From the NCBI GenBank assembly GCA_012517905.1, contig JAAYUE010000010.1:1-59351 (forward strand): 59,351 nt of DNA, given 5' to 3'. The stretch comes from Clostridiales bacterium (lineage in GTDB: Bacteria; Bacillota; Clostridia; Christensenellales; CAG-138). Positions 51,561-59,351 of the stretch are shown piece by piece (position 1 is the stretch's first letter; the number at the start of each line of letters is the position of its first letter). Under the pieces are notes generated by a model. It did no database searches and had not been told where the DNA came from. It saw only the letters and a list, made by a program, of their open reading frames with translations. A program made the translations under genes and the position numbers.

Positions 51561-52976
51561 CTAATAGACATACCACTGATTGATAAACGCCAGCAGATAC
51601 AGCACGAACAGCACGCCGCAGACGATGGTCGCAATCCGGTCGACGGATTTCTTCTCGGTGATCGCGCCGAGCGCGAGCGCGAGCGGGTACGCCGCCGTGA
51701 GATACCGCGGCGCGGAGAGCAGCCACGTCGCCCCCATACAGACGGCGTAATACGCGATGAAATATGCGACGTTCGACGCGCGCAGCTTATTCTGGGCGAC
51801 GATGACGATGCTGAGCGAGGCAAGGAGAAACACGATGTTCGGGATCCAAAGCCCCCAGAACATCTGCAGATTATTTTCGAAAAGCGAGCTCGATGCGCTG
51901 TTGACGATGGTCGCCATGGTGCCGAAAAACAGGCCGAGGCTTTGATGCCAGTGCTCGCTTTGATAGGTCAGAAACATCGTCGCGCTGCCCGTGACGCGAT
52001 AGTTGACGTAGAGATAGAGCAGCAGTCCGGCCGGAATGAACAAAAGCGACAGCGCGTTGCCCGTCATGCGCCATTTCCAGCGCGCGTCGCGCCGGTGCGC
52101 GCCCTGTTGGCGGATGATCGTGCCGACGAGCTCGAAGCACGCGGGTACAAACAACAGGATGCCCGGCATGCGCGTGAACGCCGCAAGGAATCCGACGACG
52201 CCCGCGACGGGATAGACATTCTTTCGAACCGCATAGACGCACGCGACCGAGAGCAGCAAAAACAGGCTGTCCGACAGCGGGGCGGAGAAGAGGAACGACG
52301 CCGGCAGGATGCAAAGATACTTCAGCGCGCGCAGCGCGCCGCGCCGGTCGGTGTCCAGCAACGCGAGCTCATACAGCAGGTATGCCGCAAATACCCAGCA
52401 GAGGTTGGAGACGATCAGCCCGCTGACGAGATAGTTCTGAAAGATCAAGTTGAATGCGCGCACGACATAGGGATACAGCGGCAGAAAGACGATCAGAAGC
52501 CTGTCGTCGCCCACGCTGACATATCCGTTTTCGGCGATGTTCAGGTAATGCTGGCTGTCCGTGCCGAGTTGATTCCAGATGCCCAGGCTGTCGAAAAGCC
52601 CGCCCGCATATCCCTGCCGGAGCAGTGAGAGCAGATAGGCGAGAAAAAAAAGCAGCACCCGAAACAGCGCGAGATAAAACACGAGCTGAACGATCGGGTG
52701 CATCCGCTGCCTGCGCGCGCTGCGCCGGCCTTCTTCCGCGCGGACGGGGAGCCAGGGCTTTCGGCTCCACGCGGCCATCCACTGCGGAATAAAGCGAATG
52801 CCGAGCAATGCAAACAGAAACGCGCTGAGCGTCGCCGCGGCGACGGCGAGCGCATTGTGCGGCGCGCTCGTGAGCATCCATTTGGCAAACGCCGAAAACA
52901 GTACGATTAAGGGTACCGATGTAAACAGTACCCTTTTCCAGAACCATGCGTCTTGTTTGGATGTCGTGTTCTGCAT
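51561..52976 (-). CDS. PIG-V-like membrane mannosyltransferase
   Basis: Encodes 471 residues with about 11 membrane segments. The first outside loop carries DSQHYLNIAENGY, the acidic site of GT-C enzymes, followed by IVFLPLYPYVVRAFNLIF, as in the PIG-V / GPI mannosyltransferase 2 family (bacterial members use polyprenyl-phosphate mannose). It probably adds mannose to a lipid- or protein-linked acceptor outside the membrane. It is last in the nfeD-floA operon, ten bases after the previous gene. Confidence 0.82.
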   Translation of the reverse strand: MQNTTSKQDAWFWKRVLFTSVPLIVLFSAFAKWMLTSAPHNALAVAAATLSAFLFALLGIRFIPQWMAAWSRKPWLPVRAEEGRRSARRQRMHPIVQLVFYLALFRVLLFFLAYLLSLLRQGYAGGLFDSLGIWNQLGTDSQHYLNIAENGYVSVGDDRLLIVFLPLYPYVVRAFNLIFQNYLVSGLIVSNLCWVFAAYLLYELALLDTDRRGALRALKYLCILPASFLFSAPLSDSLFLLLSVACVYAVRKNVYPVAGVVGFLAAFTRMPGILLFVPACFELVGTIIRQQGAHRRDARWKWRMTGNALSLLFIPAGLLLYLYVNYRVTGSATMFLTYQSEHWHQSLGLFFGTMATIVNSASSSLFENNLQMFWGLWIPNIVFLLASLSIVIVAQNKLRASNVAYFIAYYAVCMGATWLLSAPRYLTAAYPLALALGAITEKKSVDRIATIVCGVLFVLYLLAFINQWYVY

Positions 52977-52985
52977 GCAGTGTCT

Positions 52986-53540
52986 TTAGTCCCGAAGCGC
53001 GAGACAGGGCCCGAGGATTTCGCCCATCACAAGACCGCTGCGAACCTGCGAAGCATCCCAGAGAAACGCGCTCTCGACGGACGGCGCGGCAACCGCCTGC
53101 GCGGCGGCCGCTTTGTCCGGCGGGCAGTCCGGCAGGATGCCGGTTGCGCTCGTCTCCTGATGCGTGTGTCCGCTTTCGCTGCTCGCCGTGACGATATGCG
53201 AGGCGGAGGTGCGCAGCTGCGTGAGCGAGGTCTTGGCCTCGCTGAGGGTCGCGGCAACGTCATGCGGCTGCTCGCCCTGCAGCACGGCGCCGGAGCGGCC
53301 CTCCTCCGAGCCGACGCCCTCGACGGAGGGCTGAAAGCTCGGATGCGAGGGGCTCACGCGCGGTGCGATCGGAGCGGTCCGCATGGGCTGCGGGGCGCGC
53401 TGCGCAGCCGCCTGCTGCGGCTGGTGCTGCCTCGCCGCCCGCTGGCGCTCCGCCTCGGCCTTTGCCTGCTGTTGTCTCTTCTTTGCGAGAATCGGGACGA
53501 TGATCCAGATGATCGCCAGAATGATGAATATGGTAGGCAT
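52986..53540 (-). CDS. Hypothetical single-span membrane protein in the floA operon
   Basis: Encodes 184 residues. One N-terminal membrane helix (IFIILAIIWIIVPILA), then a basic Gln/Ala/Pro-rich linker (about 20-70) that is probably disordered, then a Ser/Ala-rich stretch and a short conserved-looking tail, VRSGLVMGEILGPCLALR. The start is three bases from the floA stop. No family recognised. The position suggests a partner of FloA or of the mannosyltransferase. Confidence 0.7.
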   Translation of the reverse strand: MPTIFIILAIIWIIVPILAKKRQQQAKAEAERQRAARQHQPQQAAAQRAPQPMRTAPIAPRVSPSHPSFQPSVEGVGSEEGRSGAVLQGEQPHDVAATLSEAKTSLTQLRTSASHIVTASSESGHTHQETSATGILPDCPPDKAAAAQAVAAPSVESAFLWDASQVRSGLVMGEILGPCLALRD

Positions 53541-53543
53541 GGC

Positions 53544-54524
53544 TTACTTCTTGGTATCGGTGGGCGCGGGTTTCGTGCCCTTGCCGATGGCTGTGCGCAT
53601 CTCCGTGTCGGAGCTGATGTTCTGCATGCGGTAGTAGTCCATGACGCCAAGATGCCCGTCGCGGAACGCCTGCGCCATGGCCTTGGGGACCTCGGCCTCG
53701 GCCTCGACGACGCGCGCGCGCATGCCAGCGACGGCGGCGATGTTTTCCTGCTCCTGCGCGACGGCCATTGCGCGGCGCTCTTCGGCCTTGGCCTGCGCGA
53801 TGCGCTTGTCGGCTTCCGCCTGATCGATCTGCAGCTGCGCGCCGACGTTGCGGCCGACGTCCACATCCGCGATGTCGATGGAAAGGATTTCAAACGCTGT
53901 GCCCGCGTCGAGACCCTTATCCAGAACCGTGCGAGAGATCTTGTCCGGGTTTTCGAGCACGTCCTTGTGGCTCTTGCTCGAGCCGACGGTGGTGACGATG
54001 CCCTCGCCGATACGCGCGATGATGGTCTCCTCGCCTGCGCCGCCGACGAGGCGGTCGATGTTGGCGCGGACGGTGACGCGCGCCTTGGCGCGCAGCTCGA
54101 TGCCGTCCATGGCGACTGCGGCGATGACCGGGGTCTCGATGACCTTCGGGTTGACGCTCATCTGGACGGCGTTGAGCACGTCGCGTCCGGCGAGGTCGAT
54201 GGCGCAGCTCTGCTCGAAGCCGAGCGGGATGCCCGCGCGCTGCGCGGCGATGAGCGCGTTGACGACGCGGTCCACGTTGCCGCCGGCGAGGTAATGCGCC
54301 TCAAGCTTGTTGATGGAGATGTCGAGGCCGGCTTTGGTGGCCTTGATCATCGGGTTGACGATGCGGCTCGGGATGACTTTTCGAACGCGCATGCCGACGA
54401 GCTGGAAGATGCCGATGCGCACGCCGGAGGCGCGGGCGGAGATCCACAGCCCGAGGGGAACGAAGCTGAAAAACAGGATGAGGAAGATGATTGCCAATAC
54501 GACGATTACGACAGGTCCGAGCAT
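53544..54524 (-). CDS. floA: Flotillin-like protein FloA
   Basis: Encodes 326 residues of the FloA (UPF0365) family. An N-terminal hydrophobic hairpin (about 2-28) is followed by the SPFH-like region ([57 protein letters not shown]) and the Ala/Glu-rich coiled coil [19 protein letters not shown]. Flotillins organise membrane microdomains and affect fluidity and secretion. The usual nfeD partner is upstream. Confidence 0.95.
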   Translation of the reverse strand: MLGPVVIVVLAIIFLILFFSFVPLGLWISARASGVRIGIFQLVGMRVRKVIPSRIVNPMIKATKAGLDISINKLEAHYLAGGNVDRVVNALIAAQRAGIPLGFEQSCAIDLAGRDVLNAVQMSVNPKVIETPVIAAVAMDGIELRAKARVTVRANIDRLVGGAGEETIIARIGEGIVTTVGSSKSHKDVLENPDKISRTVLDKGLDAGTAFEILSIDIADVDVGRNVGAQLQIDQAEADKRIAQAKAEERRAMAVAQEQENIAAVAGMRARVVEAEAEVPKAMAQAFRDGHLGVMDYYRMQNISSDTEMRTAIGKGTKPAPTDTKK

Positions 54525-54629
54525 GGTATACCTCCTAATATTCGGTGTAATAGGTGCTGTTGGGTGCTATCGCGGCGGAGCGGTCTCCGACGCGGCATGA
54601 CGCCGAAAACACGGCGGCAGAAGCGAGGA

Positions 54630-55163
54630 TCAGTCCTCGGCGGCGGACGGTTCGTCCGCGCCCGCGCGAACGAGGATGTGGATGCCCTCCGCCTTGACGA
54701 CGGTGACGGGTTCGCCCTTGTTGATGAACGCGCCCGCGGTCATCACGTCCAGACGCCTGCCGTCGATTTCGGCGATGCCGGCGGGGCGAAGCGCGGAGAC
54801 TGCGACGCCGGTCTTGCCGAGCAAATCGGTTTTGGCGGAGGCGACCTCGGGAACGGATGTGCCTTCCACCTGTTCTTTCAGTACGAGAAAGGACTTGCTC
54901 AGCCGCCCGCGCTGCAAGGATCGTATGATCCAGATCAGCCCGAGTATGATGAGCAGCAGCGCAATGGCGATGATGTACAGAGCAACGCGCGGATGCCCCC
55001 AGCCAAGCTGCATGACGACGACGGCGATCAGCGCGAGAAGTCCCGTCGCTCCCGCGATGCCGACGCCGGGCGTGAAGAGCTCGATGACAAACATCACAAG
55101 CGCGACGACCAGACAGACGACGGTTGCAACCGCTGTCGGCCCGAGCAGTTCATAGAAACTCAT
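54630..55163 (-). CDS. NfeD family protein
   Basis: Encodes 177 residues: membrane helices at about 8-28, 34-54 and 60-85, then a soluble OB-fold (about 105-170) with LLGKTGVAVSALRPAGIAEI then DGRRLDVMTAGAFI. This is the short NfeD form without a protease domain that pairs with FloA. First gene of a four-gene operon. Confidence 0.9.
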   Translation of the reverse strand: MSFYELLGPTAVATVVCLVVALVMFVIELFTPGVGIAGATGLLALIAVVVMQLGWGHPRVALYIIAIALLLIILGLIWIIRSLQRGRLSKSFLVLKEQVEGTSVPEVASAKTDLLGKTGVAVSALRPAGIAEIDGRRLDVMTAGAFINKGEPVTVVKAEGIHILVRAGADEPSAAED

Positions 55164-55197
55164 GCGATTTTACCCCCTAGGTCGGAAGATCACATCC

Positions 55198-55206
55198 ATT
55201 ATAACA
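55198..55206 (-). promoter_or_regulatory. Extended -10 promoter of the nfeD-floA operon
   Basis: Minus strand TGTTATAAT, about 35 bases before the nfeD start, with no good -35. Confidence 0.55.
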
Positions 55207-55322
55207 TATGAAACGACCGGAATCGTAACATTATTGTTGCATGGATATAAAACCGTTTGACACAATTCATCTTTGGGCAGGAACGGTCCGATTTCAAGAA
55301 GAAAATCGGCGATTGCCGCAAC

Positions 55323-55355
55323 AAAAACGAACAGACCGCCGCGGCGCGGCGGTCT
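55323..55355 (-). terminator. Terminator of the secreted hypothetical gene
   Basis: AGACCGCCGC and GCGGCGGTCT pair over ten positions; TTTTT follows within a few bases on the minus strand. Confidence 0.8.
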
Positions 55356-55365
55356 TACCCAACAT

Positions 55366-56058
55366 TTAGTTCAAATACAGCGAACAGATCAGAAGCGCCT
55401 CTCCGCTCTGGGTGGCGCGATACGCCAGAAATCGATAGCCGTCCTGCGAATCCTCGAAATCGTCCCCGTTTTTTTCGAGCGACAGTGCCTGATTTGCCCA
55501 GTAGCGCGCCATGGTGAGGGTGATGTTGCTCTCCGCGTCGCAGGCGGGCAGCAGATCGCTGAGCATATCCAGGACCGCTTCTTGCAGCTTATCGGCTTCT
55601 GTTTTCGAGTTCTCTTCGAGATATTGTTCGATCGCGCTCTTGTTGCTCTTCTTGCTGGCGGGCGTAGCCTGCGGTGGAGCGGCAAAGGAGAGTTCAAACG
55701 AGGAAACGCACCCGTTGTCCACCGTGTAGAGCAGCTGCGCCGAAATATCATGCGACGCGCCGTAAGTCAGCGTCAGCGACCGCTTGTCCCTTCTGGAGGC
55801 TTTGGCGCTGAAGAGCCTGCTTGTTGCCAGATGCGTCTGCCAAACGGATTCGGGAACGCCCTTGCCGGACTGCATGGCGCGGGCCGTCGGCGACGGGACA
55901 GGCGTGGAGGATGGCATGGCAGCCAGCTCGACGGTGGGGGTTGCCTCCAGCGAAACAGCGGGTTCCGAACGGGACAACAGATAGATCGTCAGCGCGGCGG
56001 CGACGATCAGCACGAGAAATACGATATTGGTCAGTTGACGGCGAAGAAAGTGCTTCAT
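55366..56058 (-). CDS. Hypothetical membrane-anchored extracytoplasmic protein
   Basis: Encodes 230 residues from the ATG at 56058; a longer start 12 codons upstream is possible but adds nothing recognisable. One N-terminal membrane helix (NIVFLVLIVAAALTIYLL) precedes a Pro/Ser/Thr-rich linker (about 30-55) and a soluble domain of about 160 residues, with LTLTYGASHDISAQLLY and SNITLTMARYWANQAL. The cysteines are few. No family recognised. It is a single gene. Confidence 0.7.
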   Translation of the reverse strand: MKHFLRRQLTNIVFLVLIVAAALTIYLLSRSEPAVSLEATPTVELAAMPSSTPVPSPTARAMQSGKGVPESVWQTHLATSRLFSAKASRRDKRSLTLTYGASHDISAQLLYTVDNGCVSSFELSFAAPPQATPASKKSNKSAIEQYLEENSKTEADKLQEAVLDMLSDLLPACDAESNITLTMARYWANQALSLEKNGDDFEDSQDGYRFLAYRATQSGEALLICSLYLN

Positions 56059-56215
56059 TCTGAAACGAGTCCCGCATACAAAAGTGCCGATCACGCGGCG
56101 AGCCGCACGATCGACACCAGTATACCAGATATTTCAGTTTTTACGCATAAAACAGATTAAAAAACAATAAAATTTAACGCATCTGCGCATTTTAACGCTG
56201 CCTGTTCGCGCCCGT

Positions 56216-57313
56216 TCAGCCTTCGTACAGGCGGCGGACAACGCGCTCCGCGGCGCCCGGATCGCATCCGCTGCGCTGGGCGGCGAGCATGCCTTCGCGC
56301 GCCGCAGCGTCCGACGCAAGGGACAGCGCGAGCGCGGCCGCTTCGTCAAGACTCCCGGCGCAGACGCTCATGCCGCGCGGGGCAAAGAACCGCGCGTTCT
56401 GCGCCTCAAACGCATCCCTCGGCGGCAGGTGTACCAGCGGCACGCCGGCGACGACGGCGGCGGAAGAGATTGCGCCGGACGGAACGGAAAGCAGCACGTC
56501 GCACGCGTTTCGATAGAGCGCGGCGGGGTGTTCACTGGAGACGGCGGAAACGCGGATATCTCCCGAAAACTGCGCCGCAAACGCGCTTCTCGGCGCGGCG
56601 CCGTCCGGCACCGCCGCGCAGACGCGCACGTTCGCGCCGTTGAGACGCGCCAAAAGCGCGGACACGACGGCGGCGGGATCGGAAGCGGACTGGATGAAAT
56701 AACAGGGAATGCCCTGCGGCAGGTCCAGCAGCGCGCGCGCGTCTTCCCGCGCCTCCGCCCGAAACCACGAGGCGGGCAGGGGAATGCCGACGGGAGCGAT
56801 CCGGCTTTTCGATATGCCGCGTCGCTCATACGCGGTGGTCTGGTCTTCATGCGCGGTAAAATACAGGTCCAGCGCCGTTTCCTCGAGAAAAGGGACGACC
56901 GCGTCATCCGCGGAGACAAAGCAGCAACGCGCGGAAAACGGGAGCGTTTTTCTGAGGTGCGCCACAGCCTCGGCGGGGTATCGGTGCAGGCAGAGCACGG
57001 CGTCGAACTCCCCTTCGGCAACGAGCGTACGCAGGTTTTCAGCGTAGCGGGCGTTGGTTTCGTAGACGGCCTGCCGGCGCTTGCCCTCGCGCAAAAACGA
57101 ACCGCCCGCCGTGAGAAACGCAAACGCGCGCGGCGTATGCAGCGCCTCGCGCTCCAGCGCGGTGGTCAGCGAAAGCGGCGCATGCTGGCCCAGCAGCGCA
57201 AGCGCGCCGACGGCGAGGCTTGTGCCGCCCCGCGCGGCGAGCGCCGTCCTGAGCGCCTGCGAAACGGCGAGCTGTTCTTCGGTTGCGGGTCCTGTCAGGA
57301 TCAACGTCCGCAT
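56216..57313 (-). CDS. GT28/MGDG-synthase-like glycosyltransferase
   Basis: Encodes 365 residues in two Rossmann-like halves, as in GT-B enzymes. The N-terminal half includes FDAVLCLHRYPAEAV and CCFVSADDAV; the C-terminal half includes FIQSASDPAAVVSALLARL, ACDVLLSVPSGAISSAAVVA and GVPLVHLPPRDAFEAQNARF, which match the donor-binding region of MurG/diacylglycerol glucosyltransferases. The usual N-terminal glycine-rich loop is weak. Lipid glycosylation is the most likely job. The gene is 46 bases downstream of nrdJ in the same direction, possibly co-transcribed. Confidence 0.72.
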   Translation of the reverse strand: MRTLILTGPATEEQLAVSQALRTALAARGGTSLAVGALALLGQHAPLSLTTALEREALHTPRAFAFLTAGGSFLREGKRRQAVYETNARYAENLRTLVAEGEFDAVLCLHRYPAEAVAHLRKTLPFSARCCFVSADDAVVPFLEETALDLYFTAHEDQTTAYERRGISKSRIAPVGIPLPASWFRAEAREDARALLDLPQGIPCYFIQSASDPAAVVSALLARLNGANVRVCAAVPDGAAPRSAFAAQFSGDIRVSAVSSEHPAALYRNACDVLLSVPSGAISSAAVVAGVPLVHLPPRDAFEAQNARFFAPRGMSVCAGSLDEAAALALSLASDAAAREGMLAAQRSGCDPGAAERVVRRLYEG

Positions 57314-57359
57314 GCAGGGTTCCCTCCCATCCCCATGTGAGAAAATCCTTGCGGCCGGC

Positions 57360-59351
57360 TCAGCCGCACTTGCTGTAACCGCAGGAACGGCAGATGACGC
57401 AGCCGCCCTCGTGCTCTACCTTGCCGCCGCACTCGGGGCAGACGTGCACTTCGCTTGCGACGGCGGGCGCATCGGGCGGATCGAGCGGAACGAACGGAAC
57501 ATCCGTGCTGACGGCGACGGGCGCGGGCTCGGCGGATTTTGTCTTTGCCTGCGCGTCCGGCGTGGCGTATTCGGCGCCGTTGTCGATGTATTTGCTGACC
57601 TTCATGAGCACGCGGGCGATGCCGTCCGGGCAGGAGGTGCAGCTCATGTTTTTCTGGCGGATCGTCGAGGGGCAGCGGATGCCCTTGAGCTGGTCGTACA
57701 CCTCGCCGATCGAGATGCCGCTGCGCAGCGCGATGGAGGCGAGCCGCGCCGTGGCCTCGCTCTGGCTCGGGCAGCCGCCCGCCTTGCCGGTGCTCGTAAA
57801 CACCTCGCAGATGCCGGTTTCATCGTAGTTGACGGTCACGTACAGCGTGCCGCAGCCGATGTTCATCTTCTCGGTAAAGCCGCGTGTGACCAGCGGACGC
57901 GGGCGGGGTTCGATCTTTCCGTAGTTTTCGGGCAGGGGCGCATCCAGAGCGGGCTGGTCGGACGCCGGTTTATCGTCGTTGACTTTGCCGATGTTGAGCA
58001 CCTGTCCGGCGCGGCTGCCGTCCCGATAGATCGTGACCCCCTTGAGTCCTTCCTGATAGGCGAGCAGATACACCTCGCGCACGTCCTCGCGGGAGGCGGC
58101 GTGAGAGAAGTTGACGGTCTTGGACACCGCGTTGTCCGTGTGCCGCTGAAACGCCGCCTGCATGCGCACATGTGCCTCGGGCGAGATGTCGTGCGCGCAG
58201 ACGAACACGCGGCGGATGTCTTCGGGAATCTCCGCGATGTGCCGGATGGTGCCCTCCGCGGCGATGCGGTGGAACATCTCCTCGCTGTCCAGCCCGAGTG
58301 CGCGGAGTTTTTCCATCAAAAGCGGGTTGACCTCGACGAGCTGTGTGCCGTCCATGACGTTTCGGACATACACATAGGCAAACACCGGCTCTACGCCGGA
58401 GGAACAGCCCGCGATGATGGAGAGCGTGCCTGTCGGCGCGATGGTGGTCACCGTTGCGTTGCGGATGGGCTCGCCGTCCGCGAGCGTGCTCACGGAAAAG
58501 AGCGGGAACGCGCCGCGCTCCTTGGCAAGCCGCCTGCTTGCGGCGTGCCCTTCGGTTTCGATGAAGGTCATGACCTGCTCGGCAAAATCGACGCCCTCGG
58601 CGGAGTCGTAAGGGATGCCGAGCGCGAGCAGCGCGTCCGCAAAGCCCATGACGCCAAGGCCGATCTTTCTGGTATTTCGGGTCATCTCGCCGATGCGCTC
58701 GAGCGGATAGTTGTTGACGTCGATGACGTTGTCCAGAAAATGCACGGCTTCCCCGATCGTGGTTTTCAGAAGCTCGAAATCAAAGCTCGTCTTTCCGTCC
58801 TCGGCTTTGAGCATGGTCACGAGGTCGATCGAGCCGAGGTTACAGCTCTCGAACGGCAGCAGAGGCTGCTCGCCGCAGGGATTCGTGCTTTCGATTTCGC
58901 CGACCGACGGCACGACGTTGTCGCGGTTGAGCCGGTCGAGAAACACGATGCCCGGCTCGCCGGTTTGCCAGGCCGCGTCCACGATTTCGTCGAACACCTC
59001 GCGTGCGGAAAGCTGTCCGACCGCCTTTTTGCTTTTGGGGTCGATCAGCTCATAGGGGGCGCCCGCGTCGACGGCGCGCATGAATTGCTCCGTCAGTCCG
59101 ACGGAGATGTTGAAGTTGTTGATGTCTCCCGTGTCGCTCTTGCAGCGGATGAACTCGAGAATGTCCGGATGGTCGACGCGCAGGATTCCCATGTTCGCGC
59201 CGCGGCGGGTGCCGCCCTGCTTGACGGCCTCGGTTGCGACGTTGAACACGCGCATGAAGCTCACCGGACCGCTGGCCACGCCGCCGGTCGAGCGTACGGT
59301 CGCGCCCTTCTGACGCAGGCGCGAAAACGAAAAGCCGGTGCCGCCGCCGGA
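57360..59351 (-). CDS. nrdJ: B12-dependent (class II) ribonucleotide reductase, C-terminal part
   Basis: The gene runs off the right edge; 663 residues are visible. Catalytic parts: GGGTGFSFSRLR, NPCGEQPLLPFESCNLGS (active-site Cys and Glu), ENIG-type helix NTRKIGLGVMGFADALLALG, and IAPTGTLSIIAGCSSGVEP. A TSCPD domain follows (GCGTLYVTVNYDETGICEVF; MSCTSCPDGIARVL), which marks the adenosylcobalamin enzyme. It ends in a zinc-ribbon tail, CPECGGKV and CVICRSCGYSKCG, whose last cysteines likely transfer electrons. It makes deoxynucleotides without oxygen. Confidence 0.93.
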   Translation of the reverse strand, partial: SGGGTGFSFSRLRQKGATVRSTGGVASGPVSFMRVFNVATEAVKQGGTRRGANMGILRVDHPDILEFIRCKSDTGDINNFNISVGLTEQFMRAVDAGAPYELIDPKSKKAVGQLSAREVFDEIVDAAWQTGEPGIVFLDRLNRDNVVPSVGEIESTNPCGEQPLLPFESCNLGSIDLVTMLKAEDGKTSFDFELLKTTIGEAVHFLDNVIDVNNYPLERIGEMTRNTRKIGLGVMGFADALLALGIPYDSAEGVDFAEQVMTFIETEGHAASRRLAKERGAFPLFSVSTLADGEPIRNATVTTIAPTGTLSIIAGCSSGVEPVFAYVYVRNVMDGTQLVEVNPLLMEKLRALGLDSEEMFHRIAAEGTIRHIAEIPEDIRRVFVCAHDISPEAHVRMQAAFQRHTDNAVSKTVNFSHAASREDVREVYLLAYQEGLKGVTIYRDGSRAGQVLNIGKVNDDKPASDQPALDAPLPENYGKIEPRPRPLVTRGFTEKMNIGCGTLYVTVNYDETGICEVFTSTGKAGGCPSQSEATARLASIALRSGISIGEVYDQLKGIRCPSTIRQKNMSCTSCPDGIARVLMKVSKYIDNGAEYATPDAQAKTKSAEPAPVAVSTDVPFVPLDPPDAPAVASEVHVCPECGGKVEHEGGCVICRSCGYSKCG

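Overview
The window looks like a piece of chromosome from a GC-rich, anaerobic member of the Firmicutes, most likely class Clostridia. The signs are strong AGGAGG-type ribosome binding sites, sigma-A promoters, a TrpR-family YerC regulator, HelD, FloA/NfeD, a B12-dependent ribonucleotide reductase, a sodium-pump decarboxylase beta subunit, and a tRNA whose CCA end is encoded. Genus cannot be fixed from the sequence alone. No phage, transposase or CRISPR was seen. Both ends cut a gene: a surface protein on the left, nrdJ on the right.

Layout. (1) 1-7100: end of a membrane-anchored Ig-like surface protein, a cysteine-containing DUF protein, an epimerase, an AT-rich P-loop ATPase gene that looks imported, a LUD-domain protein, and RidA. 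(2) 7469-16819: a complete histidine operon, yerC-hisZGDCBHAF-hisIE-hisJ, followed by an archaeal-type IMP cyclohydrolase that could return the AICAR by-product to purines. (3) 16914-24195: a c-di-GMP/exopolysaccharide locus, with an HD-GYP phosphodiesterase divergent from a cellulose-synthase-like GT2 carrying an intact PilZ domain and a large membrane partner. The 680-base gap between them is rich in palindromes. (4) 24267-32611: a complete shikimate, phenylalanine and tyrosine operon (aroF, tyrA, aroB, aroA, aroC, pheA, aroE-aroK fusion, aroQ). Before it lies a classic ribosome-mediated attenuator: a 31-codon leader peptide rich in Tyr and Phe, then four mutually exclusive RNA segments ending in a terminator. 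(5) 32677-49285: transporters, an EF-hand-like small protein, OadB/OadG-type subunits, enolase, a HAD phosphatase, an XPD-like helicase with a nuclease-like N-terminus, TetR plus a PQQ-type beta-propeller protein, HelD, and a DMT exporter. (6) 49473-51486: two small DUF genes, then tRNA-Leu(UAA) beside a degenerate 63-base copy of its own 3' end plus terminator. The space between the two copies is filled with nested hairpins. (7) 51561-59351: an nfeD-floA-hypothetical-mannosyltransferase operon, a secreted hypothetical, a GT28-like glycosyltransferase, and nrdJ.

The two biosynthetic operons are tightly packed, with many ATGA start/stop overlaps, and are regulated differently: histidine probably by the TrpR-family protein encoded first in its operon, aromatics by leader-peptide attenuation. 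The least explained elements are the attenuator (well supported but unusual in this group), the hairpin array beside the tRNA, the AT-rich ATPase gene, and the palindrome-rich control region of the exopolysaccharide locus.
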